From NCBI GenBank assembly GCA_003988855.1, contig QYAI01000115.1:106456-170455 (forward strand): 64,000 bases of DNA, written 5' to 3'. Positions 24,854 to 35,539 of the stretch are shown here, piece after piece (position 1 is the first letter of the stretch; every line of letters begins with the position of its first letter). Source of the DNA: Arachnopeziza araneosa. Lineage: Eukaryota; Ascomycota; Leotiomycetes; Helotiales; Arachnopezizaceae. A model generated the notes under the pieces. The model saw nothing but the letters and a program-made list of their open reading frames with translations, ran no database searches and was not told where the DNA came from. The translations under genes were made by a program, and so were the position numbers.

Positions 24854-24855
<2 letters not shown>

Positions 24856-24929
<74 letters not shown>

Positions 24930-24960
24930 AGAGACAGAGAGATAGGGAGAGAGAGGGAAG
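24856..24960. repeat. (AG)n purine tract
   Basis: About 105 bp of GA dinucleotide repeat. The second half is interspersed with GACAGA and AAAG variants. A G-run (G11AG5AG4) lies just upstream near 24396-24417. Confidence 0.92.
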
Positions 24961-25600
24961 AGAAAACCCCACCAACAAACAATGCAAAAGAACCTCACCG
25001 ATCCTGACACTCGTGGTAGGTACTAGGTACCTGGGTTTGAGCGGCCCTCTCTGCTGTTCATCACCCTCCTCTTCTTGCACGGTCGCCCGTCCTTCCGCGC
25101 AAGACGCATCCAGGTACTGATACTTCCCTGTTGCCAATGGGAGGCCCCAAATCATCAGCAGAACAGAAGACTCGTCTCCACCACCACCGTCGGCTCCACT
25201 GCTTCTACAGGCAAAGCCACGAATCCGGGACCAGCACTCGCTTTTAGCCAGCATTGCCGTTGCCTTGGCGGGCCCTCAATGCGGGCCAGCCAGCCAGCCA
25301 GATAGATAGACAGACAGACCATTATTGCTGGCAGCAAGCAGCGTCTGATGTTCCACTCTACCGCAAGACATTCTGCCATGGTAACGAGACATGCCCGTCC
25401 CGGCGCCACACGCTCTCTCTCCATCTCTCCATCTCTCCACGACACCATCCACAATCACGGAAAACCCGTTAGTAAAAGAGCCATGCTGCACCAGGGATTG
25501 ATTGCACCGGGGCCAGTGCAAGCCCCCGTCGTAGACGATGCAATCATCAGAAGAGAGCTTAGCTGAGGGTAACCTCCGTCATGACCACCAGAGGAGAGAG

Positions 25601-25630
25601 ACCACCACCACCACCACCACCACCACCACC
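25601..25630. repeat. (ACC)n microsatellite
   Basis: Ten ACC triplets, followed by ATTACCACCC. CAGC, GATA and GACA tetranucleotide repeats lie nearby at 25285-25318. Confidence 0.9.
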
Positions 25631-26093
25631 ATTACCACCCACTACACAGCTGCCTTGGCTATTTGCCTCCTCCGCTTCTCCCCAGTCCACCAGGTCCGAG
25701 TAGGATTGTTTTCCACTTACCAACGGGGGATGGCTTGCTTGCTAAGAGCTTGATTGCTTCGGCTGCTCACCATGCAACCCCCAAGATCCATGGAGCAAGC
25801 TATATACGTGCCTCGCCGCAGCTTGCCGTTCACGTCGATACTTCCGTGTTTTGCATCTGGACAAACTCTTACCGGTCTCTTCGACTGCTGCTCTGCTCCT
25901 ACTCCTGCTGTGCTATTACCCTCATTCCCTAATCCGGCGGCCGTCTTGTTTGTTGAGTCCCTGAATCCGTTGGGGGGGACACCGGATTCCCTCTCCCTGA
26001 TCCACCGTGGTATTTCCAGAAGCGCAGGTCGGTCAATGGTTACCAGACCGGCATTTCATATGATAGTAACGGGCCCGGCGTGATATCTGACGA

Positions 26094-26102
26094 TATTTAA
26101 AG
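26094..26102 (+). promoter_or_regulatory. Candidate TATA box for the small zinc gene
   Basis: ATATTTAAA stands about 250 bp upstream of the 5'-leader intron and 390 bp upstream of the start codon, followed by a C-rich leader. It is a plausible core promoter element, judged only by shape and place. Confidence 0.35.
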
Positions 26103-26482
26103 AGGCGCTGGACTCCTCCCCCCTCCCCCCACACCAAACCTGACTTGGAGGTAGTTGCTACAAACATCGCTCACTCTCTCATCACCAGAGCCACCATCAC
26201 ATTCACCCGTGTCTTGCACATCTCGCTGGCACTGGACCGAGCAGGATTCTATCAGATCCCATCACCTCTGGCTTTTTCGACAGACGCGCAACCATCCTCA
26301 AACCCCAACCAGAGCAAATCAACCTCCTGAACTCGTCTCGTTGCTGCGTAAGTACCGAGACCCCTCCAGATGTCCAGAAATAGACGTGAGATGATGGCCC
26401 AGCTGACCCCCACAGTTCCTCGAGCCAAAAACCCCACGCCGCCTCGTCGTCGTCGCCGTCGTCGCCGCCGCCACCAACCGCC

Positions 26483-26909
26483 ATGGCCGTGCCGGGCTAC
26501 TGCCATCACTCCTTCAACATGCTGAAGTCAGAGAGCACCCTCATCCAATGGGTCTGCAGCATGTGCCACTCGGGACCGCACTGGTACATCTTCGAGTGCA
26601 AGTACTGCAAGCTCAAGACATGCCGGCCCTGCACCAACAAGGTGTAACCAGAGCCCATCTATCGCACCGTCTCGCCTGCGGATCTGATTCAGGTGCGTCA
26701 ATGAGGCCTCCACGCTTTCCTTTTTCTTTATCTCCTTCTTGCCCTCTGCCTCTCTTTTTTTTTTCCTTTTTCCATGGGACGAAGGAAGGAGGATTCCAGC
26801 GGTGAAGACCCAGATGTTTGGGATGGCCATCTGTGTGGGAGAAGATGCAGACATCGACATGGGCATCGATCAGTTTGGGAAGGCCGTTGTCATCTCAATT
26901 GGAAACTGA
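26483..26909 (+). CDS. Very small cysteine-rich, zinc-binding-like protein
   Basis: The ATG at 26483 sits in a strong context (ACCGCCATGG). A 54-codon frame ends at TAA 26645. It has ordered metal-ligand pairs: YCHH, VCSMC, PHW, FECKYC and TCRPC, a compact two-zinc pattern. The leader contains an intron at 26348-26415 (GTAAGT...CCCACAG). After the TAA the same frame continues with coding-like codons (PEPIYRTVSPADLIQ) up to a donor GTGCGT at 26693. Acceptor CCCAG at 26813 then opens a matching frame, MFGMAICVGEDADIDMG..., to TGA 26907. Three models fit: 54 aa; one 172-nt intron 26642-26813 (donor GTGTAA), giving 84 aa; or readthrough plus a 121-nt intron, giving 101 aa. Family and function are unrecognised. 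Zinc binding is inferred from the motif. Confidence 0.7.
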
Positions 26910-27131
26910 ACCCGGGACAATAGCCTGCCGGCGGCCCCCAAAGGTTATTCCTCTATACCCGCCCGGCAAGACGACCGAGTGGTCTCATCTGCCAACGTCG
27001 TCGAAACTTTTCATGCAATATCTGGTTTCCGCGCACCTACTGACCAGCTCCAGATTGGAATCACCTCCCGCCTGTCGCCGTCCCATGCTTCTCCACTCTG
27101 TCAATCTCCTTGGTTCACTTCATCCGCCGCA

Positions 27132-27132
27132 A

Positions 27133-27172
<40 letters not shown>
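27132..27172. repeat. (ATC)n microsatellite
   Basis: About 13 uninterrupted ATC triplets. Its translations (poly-Ser, poly-Ile, poly-Asp) are responsible for several spurious frames. Confidence 0.93.
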
Positions 27173-27174
<2 letters not shown>

Positions 27175-27500
27175 CACCCTCGCCATCATCATCATCACTT
27201 GTCCCTCCGCTCGCCCTCGGGACCAACACCCACCACGTCCGCGCCATCAGCACCGCTCCCCGACCGCACCTCGGTTCTCGACCGTTGACTCCCGTCATTG
27301 CCGTGTCTACCCGCCTCCCATGCCGCATGCGACGACAATTACGACTCAAAAGGCCCTGCCTGCGGTATTACGGGGTGAGGCTGGCTCCTCCTCTTCCTCC
27401 TCAGACCGTTCATGCACGCACGGCGTTTGGGAGCCAGGGACCCCCCAAGGGCAGGTTGGCGAGCGTTGCGCTGGGATCGGGTCGCTTTGGGTTGGGCTGC

Positions 27501-27553
27501 ATCTGCACCTACACCTGCACCTGCACCTGCACCTGCACCTGCACTGCACTGCA
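27501..27553. repeat. CACCTG hexamer repeat
   Basis: About six CACCTG/CACCTA units, then GCACT repeats. E-box-like CACCTG cores recur in phase. Confidence 0.85.
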
Positions 27554-29079
27554 CTACCTACCTGCATCTTGTCCCGTACCTGCCCTGCTTGCGCCGTTCG
27601 TTCCTTGGTCCCTGCATCAAATGCATGCCATGCCACTTTGACAGACTTTGACGAATTTCCTCATGTGGCGTCTTGGCGCTCATCTGTTCGGCTGTCTGGT
27701 TGTTTGCCTCTCTGGGGTTCTCCCTCCTCTTCACTCGTTTGTCGGTCCAAGTCGCTGTCAGGTTCATGTTTGTTTTATTTTATTTTTTTCCTCGTCCCTT
27801 TTTCCTTTTCCCGCCACCCATCCACGCGCCCCTCCCCCATCTTGGCGTCTTTCATCCTGGCGATGGATCGATGAGGTGTGTCGGCGCGCGCACACGTGTT
27901 TCTCTCCTTGTCCTCTCATAGATTTCCTTTTCTGATGGGTCGGGTCGCGAAGAAAAAAGTTTGTCTGGGTCCCGTTGTCTGTCTCTCTGCTCGTCCGGCG
28001 CAATCAAGAATGAGGGAAATGGAGTCATATTACAACACAAAAAGTCGGTGAATGGGTTGGGTACGTGCGATGGTCGCTGCTGGGTATACCCGGGAGATTA
28101 CAGGAGTGGATAGATTGATTTGCTCACGCATCGGAATGGCTGGCGCTCGATGGGGATGGGCTTGGTGGGAGCCGGCGCGTGGAGGGAGTTTTTTTACTTG
28201 ACACGTCCTGGTTGTTTGAGCAAGCACAATGAGAGCAGAATCGGTGAGGTGACGGCATAGAACGGCAAGACTAGAATCTGGGAGGGTGTGGTGCTTGTAT
28301 CAGAATGAATCAATGCTACCTACGTACATACGCACCAGATCGACCTTCTTGGTTGGGTTCCATGCTCTTTTCTATATTGCGCCGGTGAATCATGCATCGT
28401 CAACACAGAGCAGAGGAGTCTCCTTCCCCATCGGCGTCTATCTCAAACGAGTGGGTGGAACTTGCCATTCCCATTCTTCCATTCATCCTCATCTCCATGC
28501 CTTCGCCTTCCCAGCCATCCTCACATCAAACTGTTGGGAAAAAAAGAGAAGGGGAAGAGGCCCAGACGGAAAGCGAGGCAGATCTCAGGACGTCGATACA
28601 AACTCATCCAGCATGCAGTGCAACCGTTGAGCCCGAGCACACTAACCACTAGCATGTCAATCGACGCGGCAACTGCCAGGTCCCGTCCTCAGCCGTGCTC
28701 GTAAGGCTGTTGGCGGTGCGACCACACATACGTGTTTCTAGAAGGAAAGAGGGTGGCACTGTTGTGTTACGCAGCCAAGGTGCGCAACGACGTGGCGTGA
28801 CAAACATGTGTGAATGTGTTTGGCAGCACGGAGCCTTGTACGAATGCGCAGGGAGCTCCGGCGCTCAGCCTTACGGCGCGGCGCGGCGAGGGGTGCATGC
28901 AGTGTGGGGGCACAGGGCCCTTCAGCTTCTGTTCTGGAGCTGGCCATGCTCCCAGTGACATTTGAAGAAGCGAAAAGAAACAAACCCGTCTCCAGCGACG
29001 TGCGTGGCAGCTACATCTATGCTGCAACCGTCGTACCTTGGAATTTCGTTAATCGAGGAATCACGCCATCTGCAGTCAA

Positions 29080-30145
29080 TCACATCAGTTTCGGCGACAG
29101 TTTCGGCGACCACTCGGCATCAGATGCTTGCACAAGGAAATCGGACTCACTCCACACCGTTCTCTCATGATCCCGAACACTTATCTCGACCTCATCTCCT
29201 ACCCGGATCTCTCCACCAGATGTAGGGAATCCATAGCGCCCGAAAATAGGCTCCCATCTCTTGCCCTGGTCCACCCGGCGGTCCTTCATCATCTTCTTGA
29301 GCAGCTTCCCGCTCTCTCCTTCGCCAAATTTACCCTTCTCGAGGTCGACATTAATGCTCATGCAGCGCGCGCAGTTTGCGGTCAATATGATGCGAGCGCC
29401 AAGCCGTGGGAGGAACAGCTCCCCCCAATAGTCTTCGTCCCATGGTGATACGCTCGGGTCCGAGATGACGATATTGGGACGGAATTTCTCGAGAACCGCT
29501 TTCTCCCCATTCAGCCTTTCGTCAAGGGGCTGAAGGGATGATTCCGAGACAATAAGGAGAGGCGAGCCGTCGGAGAAGCTGATATCGGAGAGGGAACTTG
29601 GTGGCAGTTTCTCGGCGAGGGACAACAGCCAACTTTCCGCAATGGCGTCTTGTTTTCGGATTCCGATCCCGTCTCCCAGATATGCTAGTATGACTGGAAA
29701 ACCAAAGCATTCGCTGAACCAGTGGTTGAAGGAATCTTGCATTCGATAGGCAGGATAGTTGGGGTCAGTGTGGTGATGGATTCTCATACTTCTTAGCCCT
29801 GCTTTCTGCGGCTCGAATGGGATTTCAAGTGTTGTCTTCTGTGACTGGGTTGGTGGCGCAACCGGTGGGGATGGAGTGTGGTAGGAGACAGAAAAGCTTT
29901 CCGTCGAGGAGAGGCTGCAGTGGAAGAGGGCCATTTCTGGCTGTCCTCCTACCCATATGCTATTATATTCCCCATTAGACGAAAGCCTAAGCAGAACATA
30001 TCTTCGATCATAGGCAAGGCCTTGTTCGCAGAGCGTGGCAGATTGGAGAGGGATAGGACGAAGGGATTTAATGGGATAGATATGAAGCTATATTCTTAGC
30101 AAGGACAGTGCAGCCATCTGGAAGACCTACCTCAGAGATCTTCAT
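29080..30145 (-). CDS. MOSC-domain protein (mARC/YcbX-like)
   Basis: A 15-nt first exon (30145-30131, MKISE) and a main exon (30087-29080) give 340 aa. The 43-nt intron runs GTAGGT...ATATAG. The join reads MKISE-LHIYPIKSLR, the usual opening of the MOSC N-terminal beta-barrel. Starting at the later Met (29934) would lose 56 residues of that barrel. Further on are YDRRYVLLRL, then the MOSC core with NCARCMSINVD, whose cysteines fit the molybdenum-cofactor ligand site, then PIFGRYG and GDEVEI. Family members use Moco to reduce N-hydroxylated compounds. Whether this one is an active N-reductase is inference. No mitochondrial presequence is seen. The gene is divergent from the pirin gene, 483 bp away. 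Confidence 0.88.
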
Positions 30146-30628
30146 TTTGAATAAAGTTGGTAAAGACGACAGAGTATGTTCGCAGGATGGCTCTCGGGCT
30201 CGATGTCCCACGCCAGGGCGATGCGGGGCCTCGTCATAGCTGCTGTGAGTATATAAATCCCCATCTGGCGTGATCGGGCCGTAGAACCGAGAATAGTGAT
30301 TCCGTAAGAGAGACTGAAGGAGGGATGCTAGCTTATCTTCAGAAGTATGAATAGCTTCATAACATTGGTCCCAAAGGGCTTAAGCTTGGTGCCAGTCAGG
30401 TGACTCTTCCAAACCGGTTAGACTGATAAGGACCCACGTAGCGCCCTGCCAAATGCTGAGTAACCTCTATCTAGGCGCTGATAGATTCGCTGTCAGCATC
30501 AAAAATCCAAATTTCTCGACCGCAAACGAAGGTCTCCACGGTCAAGTAATCCTTTTCAATCCTCAGGTAAACATTGCTTTCTTCTCCAATCCTCTCCAAG
30601 CTTCTCGTCTCCATTGTCAAGTCTATAA
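30146..30628. promoter_or_regulatory. Shared promoter of MOSC and pirin genes
   Basis: 483 bp lie between divergent starts. No gene is seen inside. Pyrimidine-rich leader sequence (TTCTTCTCCAATCCTCTCC) precedes the pirin start. Co-regulation is possible but unproven. Confidence 0.5.
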
Positions 30629-31706
30629 ATGAAGAGCCTCTTCATTGCTGTTCCAATTTTCATCATCACAATTTCACTCTTCTTCAGAACCCCACTACAA
30701 GAGCTTCTGAGCATTCTGACCACCAGATCAAACGCTACAATTCCAAGCCAACCAGAAACAACTCCCATGAGTACTATCAGCACAATCAAGAACACCATGT
30801 CGAAAGCTCTCTCCCACGCAAAGATTGTCCCTCATCGCTCGTCCCAGCGAGGACACAGCGAAATAGGCTGGTTGGATTCCTACCACACCTTCAGCTTCTC
30901 AAGCTATTACAATCCAAAAGTCGAACGATTCGGCAGCTTGCGCGTCCTCAATGAAGATCGTGTAGCTGGGCAGAGTGGATTCCCTACCCACCCTCATAGC
31001 AACTTCGAGATCTTCAGCTACCTCCTCAGCGGTGAGTTGACACATCGAGATAGCATGATCAAGAAGGGCGCGGAGGGAGAACAAGGCGATGATTTCTATC
31101 GCATGAAGAGAGGTGATGTGCAATTCACCACTGGCGGAACTGGTATGCATCTCCCCACTCGTTCGTAGCAATTTTATACTGACTATAATCCAAGGCATTG
31201 CGCACTCCGAACAAAACGAATCCGATAAGGAAGTCCACTTCCTGCAAATCTGGGCCGTCCCGTGGAAGCGCGGTCTCACCCCAAGATATCATACAAAGAC
31301 ATTCAGCGAAGAAGCTAAACGCGCTGCTTTCCTACCCATCCTCTCGCCATTGAAGGGTGGCATCACCGCTTCACCTGCCGAGGAGCAGATCGCAGAAAGT
31401 GTTCTTCCTGATACGATACCTATACATGCCGATTTTGTTATGGCGGCAGGCATTATTCCTGTAGACAAGAGATTCAAGTGGACTGTTGGAGGTGACGCCG
31501 TCACAAAGACCGAGGGACGAAATGTCTACATTCACGTCCCAATGACGAAGGGTGGAAATTCGAAGATTAGAATCGATGGAAGGGAGAACGTTGTGCTCAA
31601 TGAGGGAGATGGTGCATTTGTCAGCGGTGTTAATGCTGGAGATGTGCTTAGCGTTGAGAGCATAGGAGAGGCTGAAGCCGAGGTTGTGGTTTTAGATAGT
31701 GATTAA
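30629..31706 (+). CDS. Pirin family protein with N-terminal hydrophobic segment
   Basis: Exons 30629-31142 and 31195-31706 join to 341 aa. The 52-nt intron (GTATGC...CCAAG) splits codon G172. The cupin metal ligands of pirins are present: H121 and H123 in THPHSNFE, and H175 and E177 in IAHSEQN. GFPTHPHSNFEIFSYLLSGE and HSEQNESDKEVHFLQIW are family-typical. Pirins bind iron. Some oxidise quercetin, and human pirin is a nuclear cofactor. Unusually, residues 5-19 are strongly hydrophobic (FIAVPIFIITISLFF), as a signal anchor or signal peptide would be. A downstream Met47 would give an ordinary soluble pirin of 295 aa. The upstream start was kept because the frame is open and clean. Location is therefore uncertain. 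Confidence 0.88.
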
Positions 31707-34700
31707 GGGAATGCCCTAAGAATGAAAATACTATGTTAATTCTAGTCCCAGTCAAGTCAAGTGCTTATGAATTTGCTCATCTACTATAGTCCCCATTATT
31801 TTCTAAGTAGACACTGAATATTATTGATAGTATATCTCTGCTTCCTCTCTCTCCGCCCTTACGCCCATTCTCTACCCAATATTCCATCATCTTCTCGTTC
31901 CCTGTAAGTTTCCTAACCAAATTACATCCCTCTCACTTGAGCAATACTCTGCAAAGATTACCTGCCTCTCTAAACTTCCCGCAAGCAATCATCTTTTAAT
32001 ATTGACAGCGTCTGAGCATTTGACAGTGGAAGAATACAAGAAGGTTTTAGTCCGATGTCGATAATGGACAAGCTTAATATTTTATTTAACTTTTAAAAGA
32101 GCAAGATTTGGTTAGTAAAACGAGACAATGAAATTGTCGCCTGAGCTCACTTGTTTGGAGCACGTTCGATTTGTGTCCTTCGCAGATTGCTCGTTCTCAA
32201 GGCAATGACTGTTTCTCCACGTCCAATTTCGCTAATTAAGCAGCTGGAATTCCTCTCCATTCGCTGTAGAGGAGAGAAAGGAGTGACGTATATCAAGGAG
32301 GCCGGTGTAATGGCTATATATTCTTCAAGAAACGATGTGAGAATGCCGATAATTAATCTTTGAGTTGTGCATCAAGATGGTTGGAGCAGTTTTTTCCTTG
32401 AATCAGAGGGGAGCTGAGGATGGATGGGAGGCAGATTTAAACTTTGGAAGTGTGTTGAAGGAATCAATGGGAGAGAGGTTAGAGTGGCCAAAGGATGAAT
32501 GATGAATGAAAGCCAGTGGTGAGGAAAGAGAAGTGTGAGAGCAAAGATGAATAATAGACAGAGAAGAATGACGACAAGAGAATATTGGCGATGGAAAACT
32601 TCACAAGACGTACATTAAAACTATTCTTTGCTCACGATTACATGTTCGATCCTTCATCTAGCTCACGCTACTTCAGAGTCTCCAATGATGAGAAGTCGTG
32701 AGTTTACATCTACTACGTGAAAAAAGAAGCTATACACCATAAGCCAGCTTCTGCAGCAGTTGAGAGCAATATGAAGCTGAATCAACTGTCCTACTCCTAC
32801 TAGTACTTTACTACTTATGCAATCATATTAGACCAATATATCTCATGAATATATTATTCTTTTTGACACCTAGGGTAACGCTCAACGGCATATTTAAAAT
32901 CAAGTCAGTGCTCCTGTTTAATCGGTCTTCTAGAGAGTCCTTTTTTGTTCTACAAACACAGGATCAGCCCATTTTGGAATACTTCGGATTTCTTTCACAG
33001 ATGAAAACATAATTCATGCAGTATTGGATTACAGGACGAGAATTGCTGGCTGTAGCGGACGATGGAACGATCGGCAAGCAGTGAAGCTTCTCGCTGTTTA
33101 CTACTAACAGAGTCTCAGACAATTTCACTCGTTAATTCTTATTTCTACGATCTTGAGGAGGTTTTCGTAATTATATTTTGAAAAAAAGAGAACACTAACC
33201 TTCCTCACCTTACTAATTGGAATTCTAACTAAAGCCAAAGAGCTTATGCTTAATCTGCAATTCAAAAGAGATTGCATACTATGTACTAGAAGTAAAATAT
33301 ATTGATATCTTTTACTCTTAGAACATGGTGTCCCGGGACTTCAATGTGGTTGTAACGTCAAAGACCTGGAATCTCTGAAGCTTTTCTCTAATCTCTAGCT
33401 TTTAGATTTGTAAAAGCCTCACTTTCCACTTAATACAAGAGTAGGAGGTACATTTTAGCTTGTCAAGGTTAATTCATCATCTTCAGTGCCTTTCTGGATC
33501 GAGTTCAGGCAGTGCGCCAAATTTTCCGGAGGATTTGGAGAAGGGGTTGTAAAACACTAAGAACATAGAGAGGGATCATACCCGAAGTTGATGTACAGCC
33601 TGACATTGAGTTGAGGTTAAGAGATTCCGGTGTGATGATGGCTTGTTCCTGGCCACAAGAATTATTGCATTCACGTAGAGACGAGAGAATATGCTCGAAT
33701 TTCCAACGGATTAGGAAAAGATGAAATTCTCTGCGGTATTCTCAGGGTGCAGCTCGCTTTGTTGCAACAACTGTCACAACTCGAAATAAATTTCAAGACT
33801 CATACAGAGAGTCTGATAATGACTTGACCAGTGAAAAAGCGTTCGGTTCGAAAGTCAATCTGATCAAACCAGAGCACTCTTAGGATGCTATGTGGATTAG
33901 TTGACATGATTGCGAGTTTATCTTGAAAGGACTTGATTTTCGCAATTGTAACGCGAAGAACTTTTGCCCGCAGACTTTGAAGCCATAATCTGGAACTTCC
34001 AGTCAATTGTTGTGTATCTAGCTTCCAAATTAGCTCACAATTGTTTTTCTCTGCTCTCGCTCCATTTTGGGTACATTCCCCTAAGCTTGCGGAGGACTAT
34101 CCAGGCTTTAAATAGCAATTAACAAGATATAGGAACACATAAGCTGAGAATATCAACTTGAGGTGTATTGTAGAAAATCTTATGCTGCAATACTAGGTCG
34201 AATTCCGGTGTGGAAGTCGCAACTGAGAAACTACATTCATGCAGAAATCTGCGTTCGCTCAAATATTATTCCTTCGGGCTGCAAGACTTACGTTAAAGAT
34301 AATAACATAAAAATAATGATGTTCCATCAGGAAACAAACCTCGGCCCTATTTCCCAAGTGGCCTCGTCGCTCAATTAAGAATCACAATCGCGATGCAGAA
34401 GCGCGCAGGCTAAAGACCTTAAAACCACAAACATTTCGCAAAAGCTCCAGGCCACCCCAAGCAGGAGACGTGCGAATCTTTATAGCCGCCACCTCCTCAA
34501 ACCATAAATCTATTTTTGGGCGCTCGCCACTTCTGCCTCAACTTGTTTTATATAAAAGATGCACTCTAGATCTCCCCCTTCTGCCTTGGCATGGGCAGAG
34601 GCAAATGAGATAGAGTTCTAGCCTGAAGGCGTCTTTAATTTGAGGCCAGATGAATACGAATCGATCGGCTATGGATGAGCAGTCCTTAATGAAAAGATCC

Positions 34701-34892
34701 CCGGATGGGGCATATTGACGTCGGATATGAGTGGCGAGTTGATGATCCGGCCTGGTGATCAGATCTATAGAAGGGCATTTAAGGATTCGATAAGTCCGTT
34801 CTGGAATCCACTTTTTCCATACCGCGCTTGATCTGATTCATATCGCACAAATTTACACTGAGATTGTAATCTGTTGCTTACTTGAGTACACA
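31707..34892. other. AT-rich intergenic, 3.2 kb
   Basis: No supported gene. The sequence is AT-rich with only short chance frames. The last about 300 bp serve as promoter of the DUF4360 gene, with an AT-rich CATTTAAGG at about 34777. Confidence 0.45.
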
Positions 34893-35539
34893 ATGCTTAA
34901 GTCACTACATCTCCTCGCCCTCGCTGCGGCGGGCGTGTCTGCCCTCCCTTCACCGTCATATGTTTCCAATACCAGACAGGGTTTATCGATCGGTAAAACA
35001 ACCCATTTCGGAAACGGGTGTCCTCAAACCACGACCGATTTCTCGGTGACTTCAGATGGCAACAAGTACGTCTCTCTCTCTCACCAATTGACGGGACATG
35101 ACCTTAATACTCTCCCAGTCTCATCTCTCACTTCCCTTCCTTCCCCGTAAATCCGAACAGCGACACTGAGGCCAGCATTTTCTGTGGCATCACCGTTGCC
35201 ATCAATTGCTCGCCGGGACAGCAGTTCACCGTAGCTAGCACCTCGTACCACGACACACTCGATATCACGGATGGGGAGACGGGGAGCCATATCATGACGT
35301 ACTATTTCCAGAGCAATCCGACTGATGTCGCCACAACGAGACATGACTTCAATGGGGCGATAAGAGGAGGCGTGCAGGCTACGGATGTTGTGGCTGGTGG
35401 GGATAGGGTCTGGAGTGCGTGCGGCAACGGAGGAACTTTAGTCATCAATAACAGAGGCGTTGTGAGTGGGAGTGGAGGTGGGACGAGCACGTTTAATGAT
35501 GTGAATGCGGTGACAGCTTTGGAGTGGAGAAACTGTTAG
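34893..35539 (+). CDS. Secreted DUF4360-family protein
   Basis: Exons 34893-35065 and 35161-35539 give 183 aa. The 95-nt intron runs GTACGT...AACAG. Residues 1-17 are a signal peptide (MLKSLHLLALAAAGVSA). The mature part shows the family's landmarks in order: GNGCPQ, FCGITVAINCSPGQQF, a YYFQ strand, WSACG and LEWRNC at the end. DUF4360 proteins are secreted and common in fungi and actinobacteria. Their biochemical role is unknown, and some are induced in plant-associated growth. Length is close to the usual 190-220. It stands alone in AT-rich DNA. The domain assignment is from remembered motif order, not a search. Confidence 0.85.

Larger units (their letters stand above)
20326..26093. other. 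5.8-kb gene-poor, microsatellite-rich region
   Basis: No protein gene is supported. The region is GC-rich and packed with simple repeats, listed separately. Frames here translate repeats or have no protein-like character. Its position upstream of the small gene at 26.5 kb, on the same strand, makes it a candidate long regulatory region, or it may hold a noncoding transcript. Neither is shown by the sequence. Confidence 0.5.
26910..29079. other. Gene-poor region with microsatellites
   Basis: No gene is supported. It holds (ATC)n and a CACCTG hexamer repeat. An 86-codon plus-strand frame at 28392-28652 starts MHRQHRAEESPSPS and has a short hydrophobic middle. It could be a small protein but has no supporting features. 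Confidence 0.4.

Noticed and set aside
24804..25254. Open frames of poly-Ser/Leu and poly-Glu/Arg
   Set aside because: They are translations of the (AG)n tract on both strands, not genes.
27110..27874. 254-codon plus-strand frame with poly-Ile
   Set aside because: It crosses the (ATC)n and CACCTG repeats. The composition is repeat-driven and no domain is present.
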